A stretch of 64,000 bases of DNA, from NCBI GenBank assembly GCA_025642065.1, contig JAODUP010000578.1:186001-250000 (forward strand), read 5' to 3'. This DNA comes from Paralvinella palmiformis (lineage: Eukaryota; Annelida; Polychaeta; Terebellida; Alvinellidae). Positions 46,737-58,714 of the stretch are shown here, piece after piece. Within the stretch, counting starts at the first letter, position 1; every line of letters starts with the position of its first letter. A program made the position numbers and the translations under genes. Under the pieces are notes generated by a model. That model did not search any database and was not told the origin of the DNA. It saw only the letters and a program-made list of their open reading frames with translations.

Positions 46737-48624
46737 CTAATATCGTGGATATGGTGGTTGATGTAACCCCGGTGGATGCTGCTGAGCCACTGGATGTTGG
46801 AAATGTGGAGGCAAGTTGGTCGATAATGGCAGGATAGGTGTCGAGGGGAGACCAGAATGGGGATGTATCATCGGCGGTGGCGGCGGCGGTGACATTACTG
46901 AAGCTTGAGCCAAAGCCAGGGCATGAGCATGCTGTATGGATGTAGGCTGCGACAGGTCGGTAGCTTGATGAAGCTGCGACAAATGTGACTGCTGGGAGAG
47001 GTCAGCGGGCTGTGGCAAATCTGGCATGTGTGACAAGTTTGGTGTGTGCGACACTTGCATTGGATTCGACATTACGCAGTGCACTGAAGCCTGAGGATAG
47101 GGCATGGTCATTGGTGTTAGAGTGACTGAAACTGGTGCCTGTGATGATGGCTTTTCAATCACATTTGCCTTCTCGATGACATCGTCAATGTCTTTATCTC
47201 CATTCCGATGGTCCTTCCTGATGTGTTTGTAAAGTCCACGTTTGTGTGAATACGACCGTCCACATATGTCACACTGATATAACTTGGTGTCTTTGTGTTT
47301 TGCAGTATGCGAGTCCAAGTCTGTGCGGTCGAAAAAACCTTTGCCGCATTCATCACAATAAACACTGAACATGCCAAGATGGCGCCGTACATGCTTCGTC
47401 AGATTTTTCTCTGTTGACATAGTTTTGCCACAGATATGACACATTGGAGACGGCATTGACTCTCCCGATTCTTGATGTTCCTGCAGAATAAAAAGGTAAA
47501 ATATTACAATATTCTAATCTGATAAGTTTTTATCTATATTTACATCTCAGTTCAAGCTTACCATATGCTATAATACCTGTTCTTCACTGTAAATAGTTAT
47601 TAGTAATTTTTTTACACAAATAGATGTCACATAATTATTTTCAGAACTAGTTGAGTATATTATAAAGAAATCTATTTCGGTAAAAATTCAGACTTAGCTT
47701 TTAAAGTAAATGAAGAAATTCATTGTCTGACTAGTGATCTTGTAATAGAAATAGGAAGAGTAGATTAAATGCAGAAATTTACAAGCAACACACACTGATG
47801 CTATGAAAGAGGATTCGTAAATGGAATAGATAATCACGGCACTGACTGAAAATTAGAATGATGTACCTAATGATTTAGTAATCAACGAATGATGACAAAC
47901 CTGTTCAGAATGTTCACATTTGTCTTTTCCATTCCCGGCACACGTCTCTGCCTTCTTCTTTTTGCCATCTGCCTGTTTGGTGATGCGGGCCATTTCAAAG
48001 GCCCTTTGCCAGATTTTCTGGCTCTCCTCAATGTCCATTGGCCGTAGGCCTGTGTTGTCTCGGCTGGGAGACTCTGTGAACTCTTTCTTGATCTGCTGAT
48101 TCACTGCCTCCTTCATCTTGGCAAGCAGGTTCTTCTGGTCCTCGGTTAAATCATCCAGACCGCACTCTGATTCGGACGAAGAGCTGTCCTCACTGGTGGA
48201 CTCTACATCTTCGTTCAAGTCTGGAACTGGATTGGCTTCATTCTGGTCTGGATGAGAATCCAACTTCAGTGAAGCATCCGTCGATGGACAGTCATCTTCT
48301 GGGTCAGCTGCTGTTTCACACTGTGGGATTGGAGTAAACTTTGGCCGTTTTGGTGGTCTTCCCCTACCCCGACGCAGCTTGCCTCGGTGCGTCTTTTGTC
48401 CATCTTGAATGCAGCATGATTCCTTGCCAGAACTGCTATCGCCACAGATGAATTCATTCAGAGAGATGAGAAGAACATCCTTCTTGTCCAGTGTGATCCC
48501 TATCAGTGCCTCAAGGTTGAATTCCTGTCTATACGGCAGGCCATTCTTGCAGAGAAGAGTTAGAGTCTCACGCAACAAAGCTTTTATCCGCTCCTTTTCA
48601 ATCCTTGAGATCATCCTCAGCTGA
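46737..48624 (-). CDS. C2H2 zinc-finger protein with AT-hook-like motif (3' two exons)
   Basis: Probably a nuclear DNA-binding regulator. Exon 47901-48624 (entered in phase 2 after TGTGTTGCAG, 241 codons) has RIEKERIKALLRETLTLLCK, LEALIGITLDKKDV, an RGRGRPPKRPKF AT-hook-like basic motif and an acidic Ser-rich stretch. Exon 46737-47480 (phase 0, acceptor TTATTCTGCAG) adds 247 residues and TAA: three C2H2 fingers (CHICG..H...H, CDECG..H...H, CDICG..H....H), then a Pro/Gln/His/Met-rich low-complexity tail. The first exon or exons lie upstream beyond 48624 and were not found; an internal ATG at 48606 is possible. I recall similar LLCKNGL...LLGITLD segments in other invertebrate zinc-finger proteins, but cannot name the family. 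Confidence 0.88.
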
Positions 48625-49152
48625 CTGCAACACATTAAAAAGCAAAAAACAATAACATGAACTGAAATCTTCTATTGCTAGTTAAGTTTTGTGCAAACTA
48701 CAAGAGATGCGCAAAGCATAAAATGAGGCCCCTATGGAAAGACCTCAAGATTAGGTTTTGATTGAAGGGAATTTGAAATATTTCAGATGAAAACATAAAC
48801 ATTTGTTTTTAACTTCACAAGTCTGTAATTCCGTCTAATAGCAATGATTGATGTTGTGAGCCACAAATTAATCACTGGGCTGGTGGTATGCGACCTGAAA
48901 TGTTTGGAGTAGGAATTGATTCTACATCTCTGGGGGTAGAACTTCTTGTAATGAGAGCAGTTCAACCCATGGCATATTGTAACTAAACTGAATCATAACA
49001 ATTAACCTATCCATAGCACATGATCTAACATTAACTATCATACATTAGGGCTATAACAAAAAGAGTTTTGACTGAATACTATTTGTTTTATTGCCATTCT
49101 CATAAAAGGCAACTAGAAAAGGCATGAAATCTACTTCAATAAATTATTTATA
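48625..49152. other. Upstream intron of the zinc-finger gene, no exon recognised
   Basis: AT-rich sequence without coding signatures; the missing 5' exon should end in phase 2 somewhere at higher coordinates. Confidence 0.5.
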
Positions 49153-49328
49153 GTCTAGCGGTAGCATGTTGGAATACAGATCACTACCACCCATGTTCGA
49201 ATCCCAGCATGGGCATATCTGCAGGTTGTTTCATCTTTCACTTCGCTTCATTATCTTTGGAGGTTGCTCGGCCCATTTAGCCTACCATGTGCACAAAAGT
49301 GGCCATAAAACCCCAATCATCATCATCA
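49153..49328 (+). repeat. SINE family A, full length
   Basis: TCTAGCGGTAGCATGTTGG (A box), TGTTCGAATCCCAG (B box), GCCCATTTAGCCTACC and a (CAT)n tail. Confidence 0.9.
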
Positions 49329-50101
49329 TCAATAAATTATTTATAAACTGGCAAGCCTTGATTATGAAATGATATGCCTTTGGTTTATGCCTATTCCTCG
49401 TGTGCACTGACTTCATAATATCCAGGTGAGAGCTGAATTCTGCACGCATTATTCCTGGACAGTTGTTCTAGTGTATATTCATTCAGACTGTCAGTCTGAT
49501 TCAACTACCAATGTGTTTAGGATGCATTCAGTATTTAGTAGGACAGTCATTGCATATCCTTACAGTTACACAGAATGTGACACGTCCATGCTGATACTGG
49601 TGGAAATATGGAGAAATAAAAGAAATATTATTTTGCCTATCTTTGTTTACATGGATGGATGGATGTTTTGCTTACCAGTGATATGACACAGCATTATGGC
49701 ACAGAATGGATGTTTGCTGAGTTTGTGTGGGAAATGTTCACATATACTATGGATCTATACAAAGTGGTAGGTGTGATATGATTGTGCTGGATGTTACTCT
49801 GAAGACAGCGATCGATGTAAATTCCTCCTGCTGTTGTCTCTTTATTCACTGATCTATTCCATCGGACAGATATTCTTGGATATATGGGTTTCCCGTGTAT
49901 AAGATGAATTTCCTGTAGTCTAATAGACATCGGGACTATTTTCTAGTTTTATCCACAAGCATATATGGTAATTTATAAAAGAATATATGAGACATAGCAT
50001 TTAATAGACTCATCAAGGACTGTAATCAGAACTGTAAGTATATTTGGAGAGCTCCTGATCTGGTACCTTGCAGTTTGCACCACCGTAAGCATACATGTAT
50101 A

Positions 50102-50461
50102 TATAGTCTAGGCCCACCATCTGCACCAACAGCCAACATTTGATAACGATAAAATTTCCTGCCATGATAATGCCCCATAATCGCTCCTCTCCCCCCCCCC
50201 ATTCTTCAACCACTGCCAACACTTACATAATACGTCTACCATACATTGCCATATAAATACCCCCACTATTACCACCACACACTGACAATGAAGTATCAAG
50301 GTCATTAGATGGCGATCATGAATGCATTGATTGTGCGATCGGCAATAGATTAAATAAAGTGATATTGGGGATCAAAAGCCACGTGTTATAACCACCCCCA
50401 AGGATCTCCGCCCAATATGCTTCCCCCACTCTAACTTTTGGCAAAACGTGGTTAGACTGTA
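50102..50461. mobile_element. CAGTCTAACC-type non-autonomous DNA transposon, copy without SINEs
   Basis: TATAGTCTAGGCCCACCATC at the left and GTGGTTAGACTGTA at the right. The interior (AATTTCCTGCCATGATAATG, CGATCGGCAATAGATTAAAT) matches both outer parts of 36603-37566, defining the empty state of that copy. Confidence 0.75.
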
Positions 50462-51077
50462 GCATAAATAGTGCTTACAACCATCTTATAATCTGTTGAA
50501 AGTTATAAACAAAGTTGTAAAATATAGCCCAGATCTGTTCATTGGGTATGTTGATTTAGAAATGTTTACATATTTACACAGAGATAATCAGTAAATGACA
50601 TCATACGACAAAAAAATTTAAACAATCAAAACTGTTACCTAAGTGTGACTTCATTTAACGAGATGGTGTCTTTAATCAAATTTTTTTAAACTTGTTTTTG
50701 GCAGGCGTTGAGTCTACAAATAACCAATTCAAAGTATTCTAATGGCAAATAATCATATGAAGTTGGGGGGTAGAAAATACACCCTACTTTAAAATCTGAA
50801 TAATTCTCAGGTTTATCTTGTTATATTATTTGCCTCAATCACAGTCACACACCAACACTGCTACAGCAGTAAGAATGAAATGGGTCAATTAATGAATGGA
50901 CATACACCTAGACGTTATTGAACAATTAATGTCATCGTATTCATTAACTGAGCTTCTAAGACTCTAAAGATACTAATTCAATTACTATATTAGTTAATAA
51001 ATGCTATAACAGACCAGATGCGGTGTTCAAATATATGACTGTATTTAGGTCTAAAGGTATTTAATAGTGAGCAGACA

Positions 51078-51345
51078 TTTTGTCAATTCCATTTGGTCAA
51101 TTCCAATTTCACATAATATTTATCAATTCCAATTCCATTTTTTATCTACTACTTTTTACAATGAGTAGGTACTCCAAATACCTACTCCAGATAGTTTATA
51201 TTCCAAGTAAGGTTGTCATGGAAGAAATATTTCTTAATTAAAAGGTAAATTAATTTGTGGATTAAAATTTTTTGTAGCAAACTTCATTTCTATTTGTTTT
51301 TAAAGAAGCAATTCAAACTCCGGAATTACCCATCAATTCCAATAT
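51078..51345. mobile_element. MITE of the GGGTCAATTC family, copy 3
   Basis: Same interior as 45977-46297 (GAGTAGGTACTCCAAATACC, ATTCCAAGTAAGGTTGTCAT). The outer GGGTCA ends are lost. Confidence 0.8.
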
Positions 51346-52710
51346 GATATTAATTATCCTAATATCTTTGTCAGTCAATCTTCTAGAGCTATTTACTGTC
51401 TGGTTTTTTACACCTTCTATGTGAATATGTAGTCATGGTATAATGAAGTCCATCCAGATCTGGCAAGCGTTGTCCCATTATTAAAATCTGCATCCACTCA
51501 ATTTTAAATCGGCACACCTTCCATGAGAATGTATGACCTTGCATGTGCATATTCAACAACACATAGCTTATGAAGCAGATATGTTTACAGTATGACCAAT
51601 GAGCACTCAGATTAATTTTAGTTTGCCTATGTTTAATTAGTGATTAACTGAAGAAATGAAACTGACTGTTTGAAGCTAATTTGGTAATAAAAATATCAAA
51701 ATGGATATTCCAGGTTTTTTAACATTTCCATAAACATTGCTGAGATGGAGCAAGGTGCCCCAAATAGTAGTATGTGTCATCCAACTGATTAAACTAAAGA
51801 TGTTGCTGTGGTATTCACGAATATTTATTAAGATTTTATTATTTAGATTTATAATTTCCAGTGTGTTGCAAATGATTTTTATTCATATAATAATGTTTAA
51901 AGTTATATATAATAATAATACTGATTTGTTAACGTTTATTAGTTTTCAAATTATAATGAAATAGTCTTAAAAATGGGGACATCATGCTACAACACTGTAT
52001 ACAAAATATACAATACTGCCTGAAGGATAATTTTAAAAGATGTTATTTTCAGAAAAATTGCATTTTCTTTTTGAGCTGGCATGTTGAAATTATCAAGAAC
52101 ACCAAACTAGTAGTAGGGATATGTGTATGTAGAACTGATTTCAAAGCAAAAGACATCAGCGATATTTATAAATAAAACAAACAACGAAAACAGCCAATCA
52201 ACCTGAAATTGTTAATTATTGCTGGTACTTACAGCTTTATGTTTTTAAAACATTGAATGAGACACATTAAAATACAAAACTGTCGCTGATAATTGTGAAT
52301 TAAATTGAACTGTTTAGTAGAAACACGAATAGATCTAACTAAAACATAAAAACAAATTTAACCTATTATCACTCACCAGACAGACCGTATTTTTGGCTGA
52401 CTTGTGTATAAGACAAGTCGGGGAAAAACTGAATTTTTATACGACTAACATATCAGAGACCAATAAAGATGGTTTGATACTTCAAATTGTATAATGTTAT
52501 TTACATTAATTTGATTAAGCCATAAATTTTAAGGAGGAAATTATTTCTTTTGCGGATGTAACTAGTATAACACTGTGCAGGCATATAAAGTTACAGCAGA
52601 TGAGAGGATATTTAAGCTACAGTATCAGCCTAAAACATATCTGAACATAAATAAACATTCAGAGTAGTAGTATGCCATATTGATAGAACAATTAGCTACT
52701 AAGGGTTTTG
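51346..52710. other. AT-rich DNA, no gene recognised
   Basis: Open frames at 51737-52175 are AT-driven and lack family features or splice context. Confidence 0.5.
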
Positions 52711-52864
52711 GGGCGCCTCCGTGGTCTAGCAGTAGCGTGTTGGACCACAGATCACTACCACCAGTGTTCGAATCTCAGCGTGGGCATATTTTTGGAGGTT
52801 GCCTCGGCCCATTTAGCCTACCATGTGCACAAAAGTAGCCATAAAACATCAATTATCATCATCT
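52711..52864 (+). repeat. SINE family A, internally deleted
   Basis: Complete head (GGCGCCTCCGTGGTCTAGC, TGTTCGAATCTCAG) but the TTTCATCTTTSACTTCGC body block is missing between GGGCATAT and TTTGGAGGTTG. Confidence 0.88.
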
Positions 52865-52974
52865 TTACTAAGGGTTTTTGTTATAAACTTGCAAACTTCT
52901 GGTTAAAATCACATATGGTGCCAATGGGTTAAGTTACAAAATACAAAGTGGTTGCATTGTAACCATGTTCACTG

Positions 52975-53350
52975 GTGCAAAAGGTCCGAGCACTCAATGT
53001 GCAGGCTCCTGATTCCATTATCTCTATCTTTTTCAAACATGGCGGTTGAGCATAATACAGTTTTATTTGGTCTAAAGTTAGGTTGAGTCTTTCGACCTTT
53101 TTGAAGATGTTCAAACAAAAATAAAAGAGGTTGAAGATATGACATCAGTCCAACTATATCAATGTGAGTGTAAGATGTTGGCTCGGATTGGCACAAGCGT
53201 GCTCGGTTCTTTATCGACAGCATACACGGTTCTGATACACTGGTTGCTGCTCCAATCTCCAGAGAAATGCACATTTGGAGCATGTGCAGTGAGTGCTCGG
53301 ATCTTGAGTGCCAAAGAATGAACATAGTTCCGATGCTCAGCTACATAACA
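52975..53350 (+). mobile_element. Short TIR element with decayed ORF, copy 1
   Basis: Ends carry GGTCCGAGCACTCAATGTGCA and its inverted partner TGCAGTGAGTGCTCGGATC. An ATG at 53041 opens MAVEHNTVLFGLKLG then a frame break; the next frame reads FEDVQTKIKEVEDMTSVQLY. This parallels MAAEHVVVTFGLKVEDAFHS FEGVQTKIKEIEDRTAV at 54531. The ORF start looks like a MULE-derived/ZSWIM3-like N-terminus, which is a weak inference. Confidence 0.55.
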
Positions 53351-54530
53351 ACGTGCTACAAAATATCTATAAAGCTGACCCGGCCCAAAATATTGTTAGG
53401 AATTGTTGACAGTTGAGTAGTCTATTATTTAGAAGACCGTCCAGAACTATTCAGTAACACACCACATATTTAGTTACCCATTTTAAGTTCTTTTCTATTG
53501 TGAATGTCACTAGATATAAACTAGGTCTACCTTAGCTAAATTAATAATTGGATCTAGACCGGTCTGATGTCAAGCTAGCCGAGTGTTTCCGTCATCAACA
53601 TTTCCTATATTATCGCCCAACATTATTGGTTCGGTAATTACTGAAGGATATGTTATTCGGGAAGAAGCATATACATCTGTTTTTGAGCTATATTAGAGCA
53701 TGACATCATACCTATCCCACTTCCCTGACTATAAATTCTACATAAATTCCCTAGTTCGATAGTTTCTGAACCAAGCATCACCGAAACTAGTATTGAACGA
53801 TTGCATTGGACCAACTGGTGTATTGCAAATAGCGATTGAAATATGGGCGATAAGGCGCTGAATTTAAAGCTTGCTCCCGCAGAGCTAGAAGTACTTGGGC
53901 CTTAGTCCCATAGAACTACGGGTTTATAATTATTATTTAGAAAAAAGAATTTTAATGAGTAAACATCATCGTTCCAATCATTGTCCCAACCAATTTCATA
54001 TTCAGCGCTATTACGTGATGACAAATCTAACAAACTTCTCCAAAAAATATTGTAACAGACTCGACGTTTTTTGGTACTTTTAAACCAGAATGGGCTACAA
54101 TAATACATGCTTGAACAAAATGTTTTTAAAATATGCCATTTAACATCTCAGTAACAGTAATGTAATTGGCTAAGGAGCATATTTATATGTTGATAAATTT
54201 TCTCATTTGTCGGTTTTTATAATCTTTTTATAATATTTAGTTTCCTCAACATATTGTGTATGGTTCAATTTAAACTAAGGTTCCTTCATTTTATTATTAC
54301 TACTAATAAATACCATATTCTTCACGAATATTCAATAATTTTGGCATACCTGCAGATGAGATTAATTGATATCTAGCACAAACTATCAGCGTAACTTATG
54401 CAACTACAGTTTTTAATAACGAAATGGTTAAGTATCCGAGCATCGGAACCCTGTACCTCAGCGTTATAGGTCCGAGCACTCAATACGCATGCGCCAATTA
54501 TTCCTCGGTGGCTATTACTTCAGCTCAAAT

Positions 54531-54806
54531 ATGGCGGCCGAACACGTAGTAGTTACATTTGGATTGAAAGTAGAAGATGCTTTTCACAGTTTTGAAGGGG
54601 TACAAACGAAAATTAAAGAAATAGAAGATAGAACAGCCGTACGTGCGGCTTTACAAATAATAAGGGTTCCCACGTGTTGTGGAAAACCTGGAAAACAACA
54701 AATTCCCTTTCCAGGTGCCGGAAGTGTCCTTGAATTTGACAAAATCTCCTGGAAAAATACTACCTTTGAAAAAATCCACTTAGAACAACAACAACAAAAA
54801 AACTGA
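54531..54806 (+). pseudogene. Truncated ORF MAAEH..., homologous to 53041
   Basis: Starts MAAEHVVVTFGLKVEDAFHS, continues FEGVQTKIKEIEDRTAVRAA and then becomes low-information sequence ending QQQQKN. The shared start in two copies, both inside CCGAGCA inverted repeats, argues for a transposon gene rather than a host gene. The 3' part is missing. Confidence 0.5.
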
Positions 54807-55106
54807 ATAAATAGTATATCCCTGTAGAAAATAACATTTCCTTGGCTGTGAGAACCATGAAATACTGCATTTCTTATAAAACTCAGACGTTCTTTCTAAT
54901 TTGATTATAAGGTATATTAATAGTAAATAGACTTAATTTCGTATCTTTATTAAACACTATAGTAGCGGCAATTAAAACTAAGCACCTGTCACTGACACTG
55001 ATGCGAGCAGATGAAAAATTAAAAACGACCATGAAATGGCTCAGATTTATAATAAAATTGATGAACATTGTTCCGATGCTGAATGCTCGGATCTTTATCA
55101 CCAACA

Positions 55107-55977
55107 ATAGTGTTGGTCATGCTCGATCTGTCAGCTGCGTTTGATACTCTCGATCATGGAATCTTGTTGAGTTGCTTTGAGAATGTATTCGGAATCTCCG
55201 GAGCAGCTCTCAAATGGATAACATCATATCTTACCGACCGCTTCCAGGTAGTAGTCATAGATAGCCAGCATTCTAAGCCAGTACTCCTGAAATATGGTGT
55301 ACCACAAGGCTCGGTACTCGACCCGAAGAAATACACCATGTACACTAAGCCTTTAGGAGCCATTATCCATCGGCATGGACTTTCTTACCATTTTTATGCA
55401 GATGACACACAGCTATACATATCATTCAAACCGAAGGAAGACGCTATGAAAGCACAATCCCTCTCACTCATTGAGAACTGTCTTACTGACATTGAGGGAT
55501 GGATGCGTACAAACATGCTGAAACTGAAGAGTGACAAGACGGAAGTTATGCTGTTCACATCTAAGCATAATACCATCCATATGAAAAACGTTACGGTATT
55601 TTGGTGACAATGATATAACATCAGTGAATACTGTGAGGAGCTTAGGTGTTATCTTCGATTCTGCACTAAATATGGAGCAACAGTTGAATAATATCTGTAG
55701 GGCATATTAGGCGTTACTTAACAAGTGATGCAAGTAAGTCACTAGTAAATGGGCCTATAACATCACGTTTGGACTACTGTAATGCTTTGCTCAATGGACT
55801 GCCCCTGACCTCCATTAGCAAGTTGCAACGTATACAGAACACGGCGGCACGGATTGTAACTCGAACATCACGCGGAGTCAAATTACACTAATATTGAAGG
55901 ATCTGCATTGATTGCCTGTTAAGTATCGAGTGCAATTTAAAATCCTGATGCACACATATAAAGCCCTACATGAACAG
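55107..55977 (+). pseudogene. LINE reverse transcriptase fragment (CR1/Jockey-like), 5' part
   Basis: VMLDLSAAFDTLDHGILLSC, GISGAALKWITSYLTDRFQV, YGVPQGSVLDPKKYTMYT, LSYHFYADDTQLYISF with the YADD catalytic box, and WMRTNMLKLKSDKTEVMLF are in one frame. It then shifts to SVNTVRSLGVIFDSALNM and degrades through LPVKYRVQFKILMHTYKALH. Several stops after 55607. Confidence 0.92.
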
Positions 55978-56054
55978 GCCCCATTAGCCCCCCTGCCCCC
56001 GTTATTCAGCTACCGCCAATGCTTACATAATACCAATACCATACATTGCCTTGG
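55978..56054 (+). mobile_element. Fragment of the CAGTCTAACC DNA transposon
   Basis: CCCCATTAGCCCCCCTGCCC and GTTATTCAGC...GCTTACATAATACCAATACC match the 36690-36770 part of the copy at 36603-37566. It was apparently carried in with its nested SINE. Confidence 0.7.
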
Positions 56055-56168
56055 TGGACATATCTGAAGGTTGTTTCATCTTTGACTTCGCCTCATTACC
56101 TTTGGAGGTCGCTCGGCCCATTTAGCCTACCATATGCACAAAAGTGGCCGTAAAACATCAATCATCAC
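56055..56168 (+). repeat. SINE family A, 5'-truncated
   Basis: Same truncation point and flanking CCATACATTGCC as the copy at 36777-36890, showing common descent of the two insertions. Confidence 0.9.
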
Positions 56169-56214
56169 CATACATTGCCATATAAATAAGCACCCGGCAC
56201 TTGGTGCCAACGGG

Positions 56215-56744
56215 AGTGAGCTCCGGTGGCCTAGCGGTTAAGCACCCGGCACTTGGTGCCAACGGTCGCAGGTTCGAATCCCGTAAGAGGTCGAAACTTT
56301 TCCAGGGATTAATTTCTCGGCTCACTACATCGTGGGTGGCTCACCACGTTAAATGGCGCTGCCGTCTCCACTGAATTATTTAAAATAAAGGGGGACGTTA
56401 AAAACCCCCTGAGGACGTAAAACACTCTGGCAGTGACCACCCTCAGAGTATTTCGGCTCCATCTTTCCGTACTGCTCCCCTTTGAGTGGTGGGGGAGGAG
56501 GTTTCTCAACCACTCCAACATAGGGACGTTAAAACCCCCCTGAGGACGTAAAACACTCTGGCAGTGACTACCCTCAGGGTATTTCGGCTCCATCTTTCCG
56601 TACTGCTTCCCTGTGAGTGGTGGGGGAGGGGGTTTCTCAACCACTCCAACATAGAGGCTGTGCTGATTAAACGACAGCTTGGGGGGATTCTCCCCGAACA
56701 ACAAAACCACCAACGGCCCCAAGATACATATCTGACATGTTGAC
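56215..56744 (+). repeat. SINE family C with duplicated 3' half
   Basis: Head GGTGGCCTAGCGGTTAAGC and GCAGGTTCGAATCCC. The block from GGGACGTTAAAA to CACTCCAACATAG occurs twice (about 56390-56523 and 56524-56655), then GGGGGATTCTCCCCGAACAA. Confidence 0.85.
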
Positions 56745-56988
56745 AGTTTATCAACCAAGAAGAACACCACGTTCGATGGGTTCAGTGATATTGGTAGTTC
56801 CAAGGGTTAGAACATCTAGCTATGGCGAAAGAAAATTTCAGTGTTCAGCAGTCAAGAGCTGTGGAATGCACTTCCAGCTCACATTCGTGAATCCAAAACA
56901 CTGAACATTTTTAAGATGTTACTGAAAATGCATTTGTTCTCCAGCCATTTTGATCTTTAATTTCTTTTTTTTTCTTTTTCTTAGTCAG

Positions 56989-56990
<2 letters not shown>
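56745..56990 (+). pseudogene. LINE fragment, 3' part resuming after insertion
   Basis: RRTPRSMGSVILVVPRVRTS SYGERKF, then in shifted frames the LWNALP..IRESKTLNIFKM and LLKMHLFSSHF blocks typical of CR1-type C-termini. It continues the 55107-55977 fragment, interrupted by the 55978-56744 insertion. Confidence 0.75.
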
Positions 56991-57026
<36 letters not shown>

Positions 57027-57043
57027 ATAATAATAATAATAAT
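56991..57043. repeat. (ACT)n / (AAT)n microsatellite
   Basis: Trinucleotide repeats directly after the LINE C-terminal region, possibly its 3' tail. Confidence 0.9.
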
Positions 57044-58483
57044 AAACACGATTCCGATGCTTGACTTAATTGCATCAGAGCACCGGAAACATCCAAACTT
57101 GGCGCACGGGCATAGAGTGCTCGGACCTTTATCATCAGCGAACACGATTTCGATGTTCTCATACTAAACAACCGCCTTTTAATAATTAATGTGCCGCCAA
57201 TATTTGTATTATTTAAAATCATGCTAAAATCGTCCATATATACAATAAACAATTTGATGATAAACTTCTTCCTTGTCTCGACCACCATTGTTGACTGTAA
57301 ATTAGTTAGAGTAGCAACCTCCCCAATTGTACGTTCCTGCATCGTCTGATTTCGATACCAAAATACTAAAATTATGACAATATACAATTAGGTATTCCTC
57401 TTTTCAATTGTTTTAGACTAAAATTCGAAGAAATACCTTGCTTGTATCAAGGAATGTCATATACATTTTTCTACAATTAGGTTTGTAAAAGTGAAGTAAT
57501 GTAAACAATACGAAATGAAACCCGACACATTATATCAACACTGGGGAATATTTACACTACATAATTAAATTACAAAGTAATTATGATGATGCATTAATCC
57601 AAATTGTACCCTTTAAATATAATCTTTCAAAATCACAATATATGACAATGCAGTAATTTTTCTGATGAAGGTTGCAATTACTGCTTCTAGAGGGAGAAAA
57701 TACATTCAAAGAGAATTTCAAATAACTTCCGCTCACCGAAGATTGTTCTTTATAAAGTGAGGAACCAGCATTCGTATCACAATTATCCCGAGAGAGATCA
57801 TAAATGATGCTGGTGAATATGATGTTTATGGTAGTAGCGGTGATAGTGATCATCATCATGATAATGTTTTTTTTAATTTAAAATCTTCCGGCCACCCTCC
57901 ACTCCCCTCTGAGAAACAGGTTAATTATTACAAGTGTTTTTTGGTTCATCTTAATTATCTCCCTATCGCTTGCTTTATCTTGCTCAATATATTTGTTTGT
58001 TTGTAGTCTCTTTGTTTGATCAAAGTTTTATTTATTCATACATTTTTCCACTTGTAATTTTTGTTGATATTCGTCTTAATTTTTCTGTTCATGTTTTCTT
58101 CTCGATGTGGTCACGAACAACAAACATGTCGACAGAATACATTATTAAATTGGTAAAATCTTTATTCAAGCAACATGACCGGAGAGATTGGCATAAAGTT
58201 TATAGCAAGCAGTGTCAGAACTTATAGTAAAACAAATCTACATATGTATATAAAACAAAATTATCACATGACTGGTTCTCTGTTGTCATCAACATACGAT
58301 CAGAAGTCAACAATATTGATATTATATGAGTTTTTACAATTAACAAATTTATGTTCCGGTCAATATTCCAAGTGTATAATGGTCAATGCTTTCCCACCCA
58401 GACCTATAACACTGACGCATAAACGATGTTGATAAAAATGATAACAATATCATATATAATATGTTGTTATTTTTAGGCTACTT

Positions 58484-58625
58484 AAAGACATATGGTAGGC
58501 TAGATGAACCAAACAATTCTTGCAGACGATTGAGTTGAATGTGAATACAGAAGAAACTTTCAGACTTATGCTTGGAGTCGAACCACCAGCCTACAGTTCT
58601 CTGATCAACTACCTTATCTGATTTA
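58484..58625 (-). repeat. Diverged SINE family A
   Basis: ATGGTAGGCTAGATGAACC, AGAAACTTTCAGACTTATGC and TTGGAGTCGAACCACC align with family A blocks. Confidence 0.5.
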
Positions 58626-58642
58626 GCTAACGATAACATTGC

Positions 58643-58650
<8 letters not shown>

Positions 58651-58714
<64 letters not shown>
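58651..58714. repeat. (AT)n then (GT)n array
   Basis: Adjoining dinucleotide runs. Confidence 0.9.

Larger units (their letters stand above)
54465..57135 (+). mobile_element. Composite TIR element, copy 2, with nested LINE and SINEs
   Basis: The left end GGTCCGAGCACTCAATACGC ATGCGCC pairs with the right end, whose complement reads GGTCCGAGCACTCTATGCCC GTGCGCC (57128 region). Inside: an ORF at 54531-54806 homologous to copy 1, a LINE fragment split at 55107-55977 and 56745-56990, and SINE/DNA-transposon pieces at 55978-56744. The sequence at 55069-55095 repeats a CCGAGCA-type end, so two elements may overlap. Confidence 0.55.

Noticed and set aside
53843..53905. Short + frame starting MGDKALNLKL
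   Set aside because: Twenty codons, no homologue or splice sites; cannot be supported.
56215..56290. Possible tRNA gene
   Set aside because: Same reasoning: it continues into the family C SINE body and is repeated at 36931.
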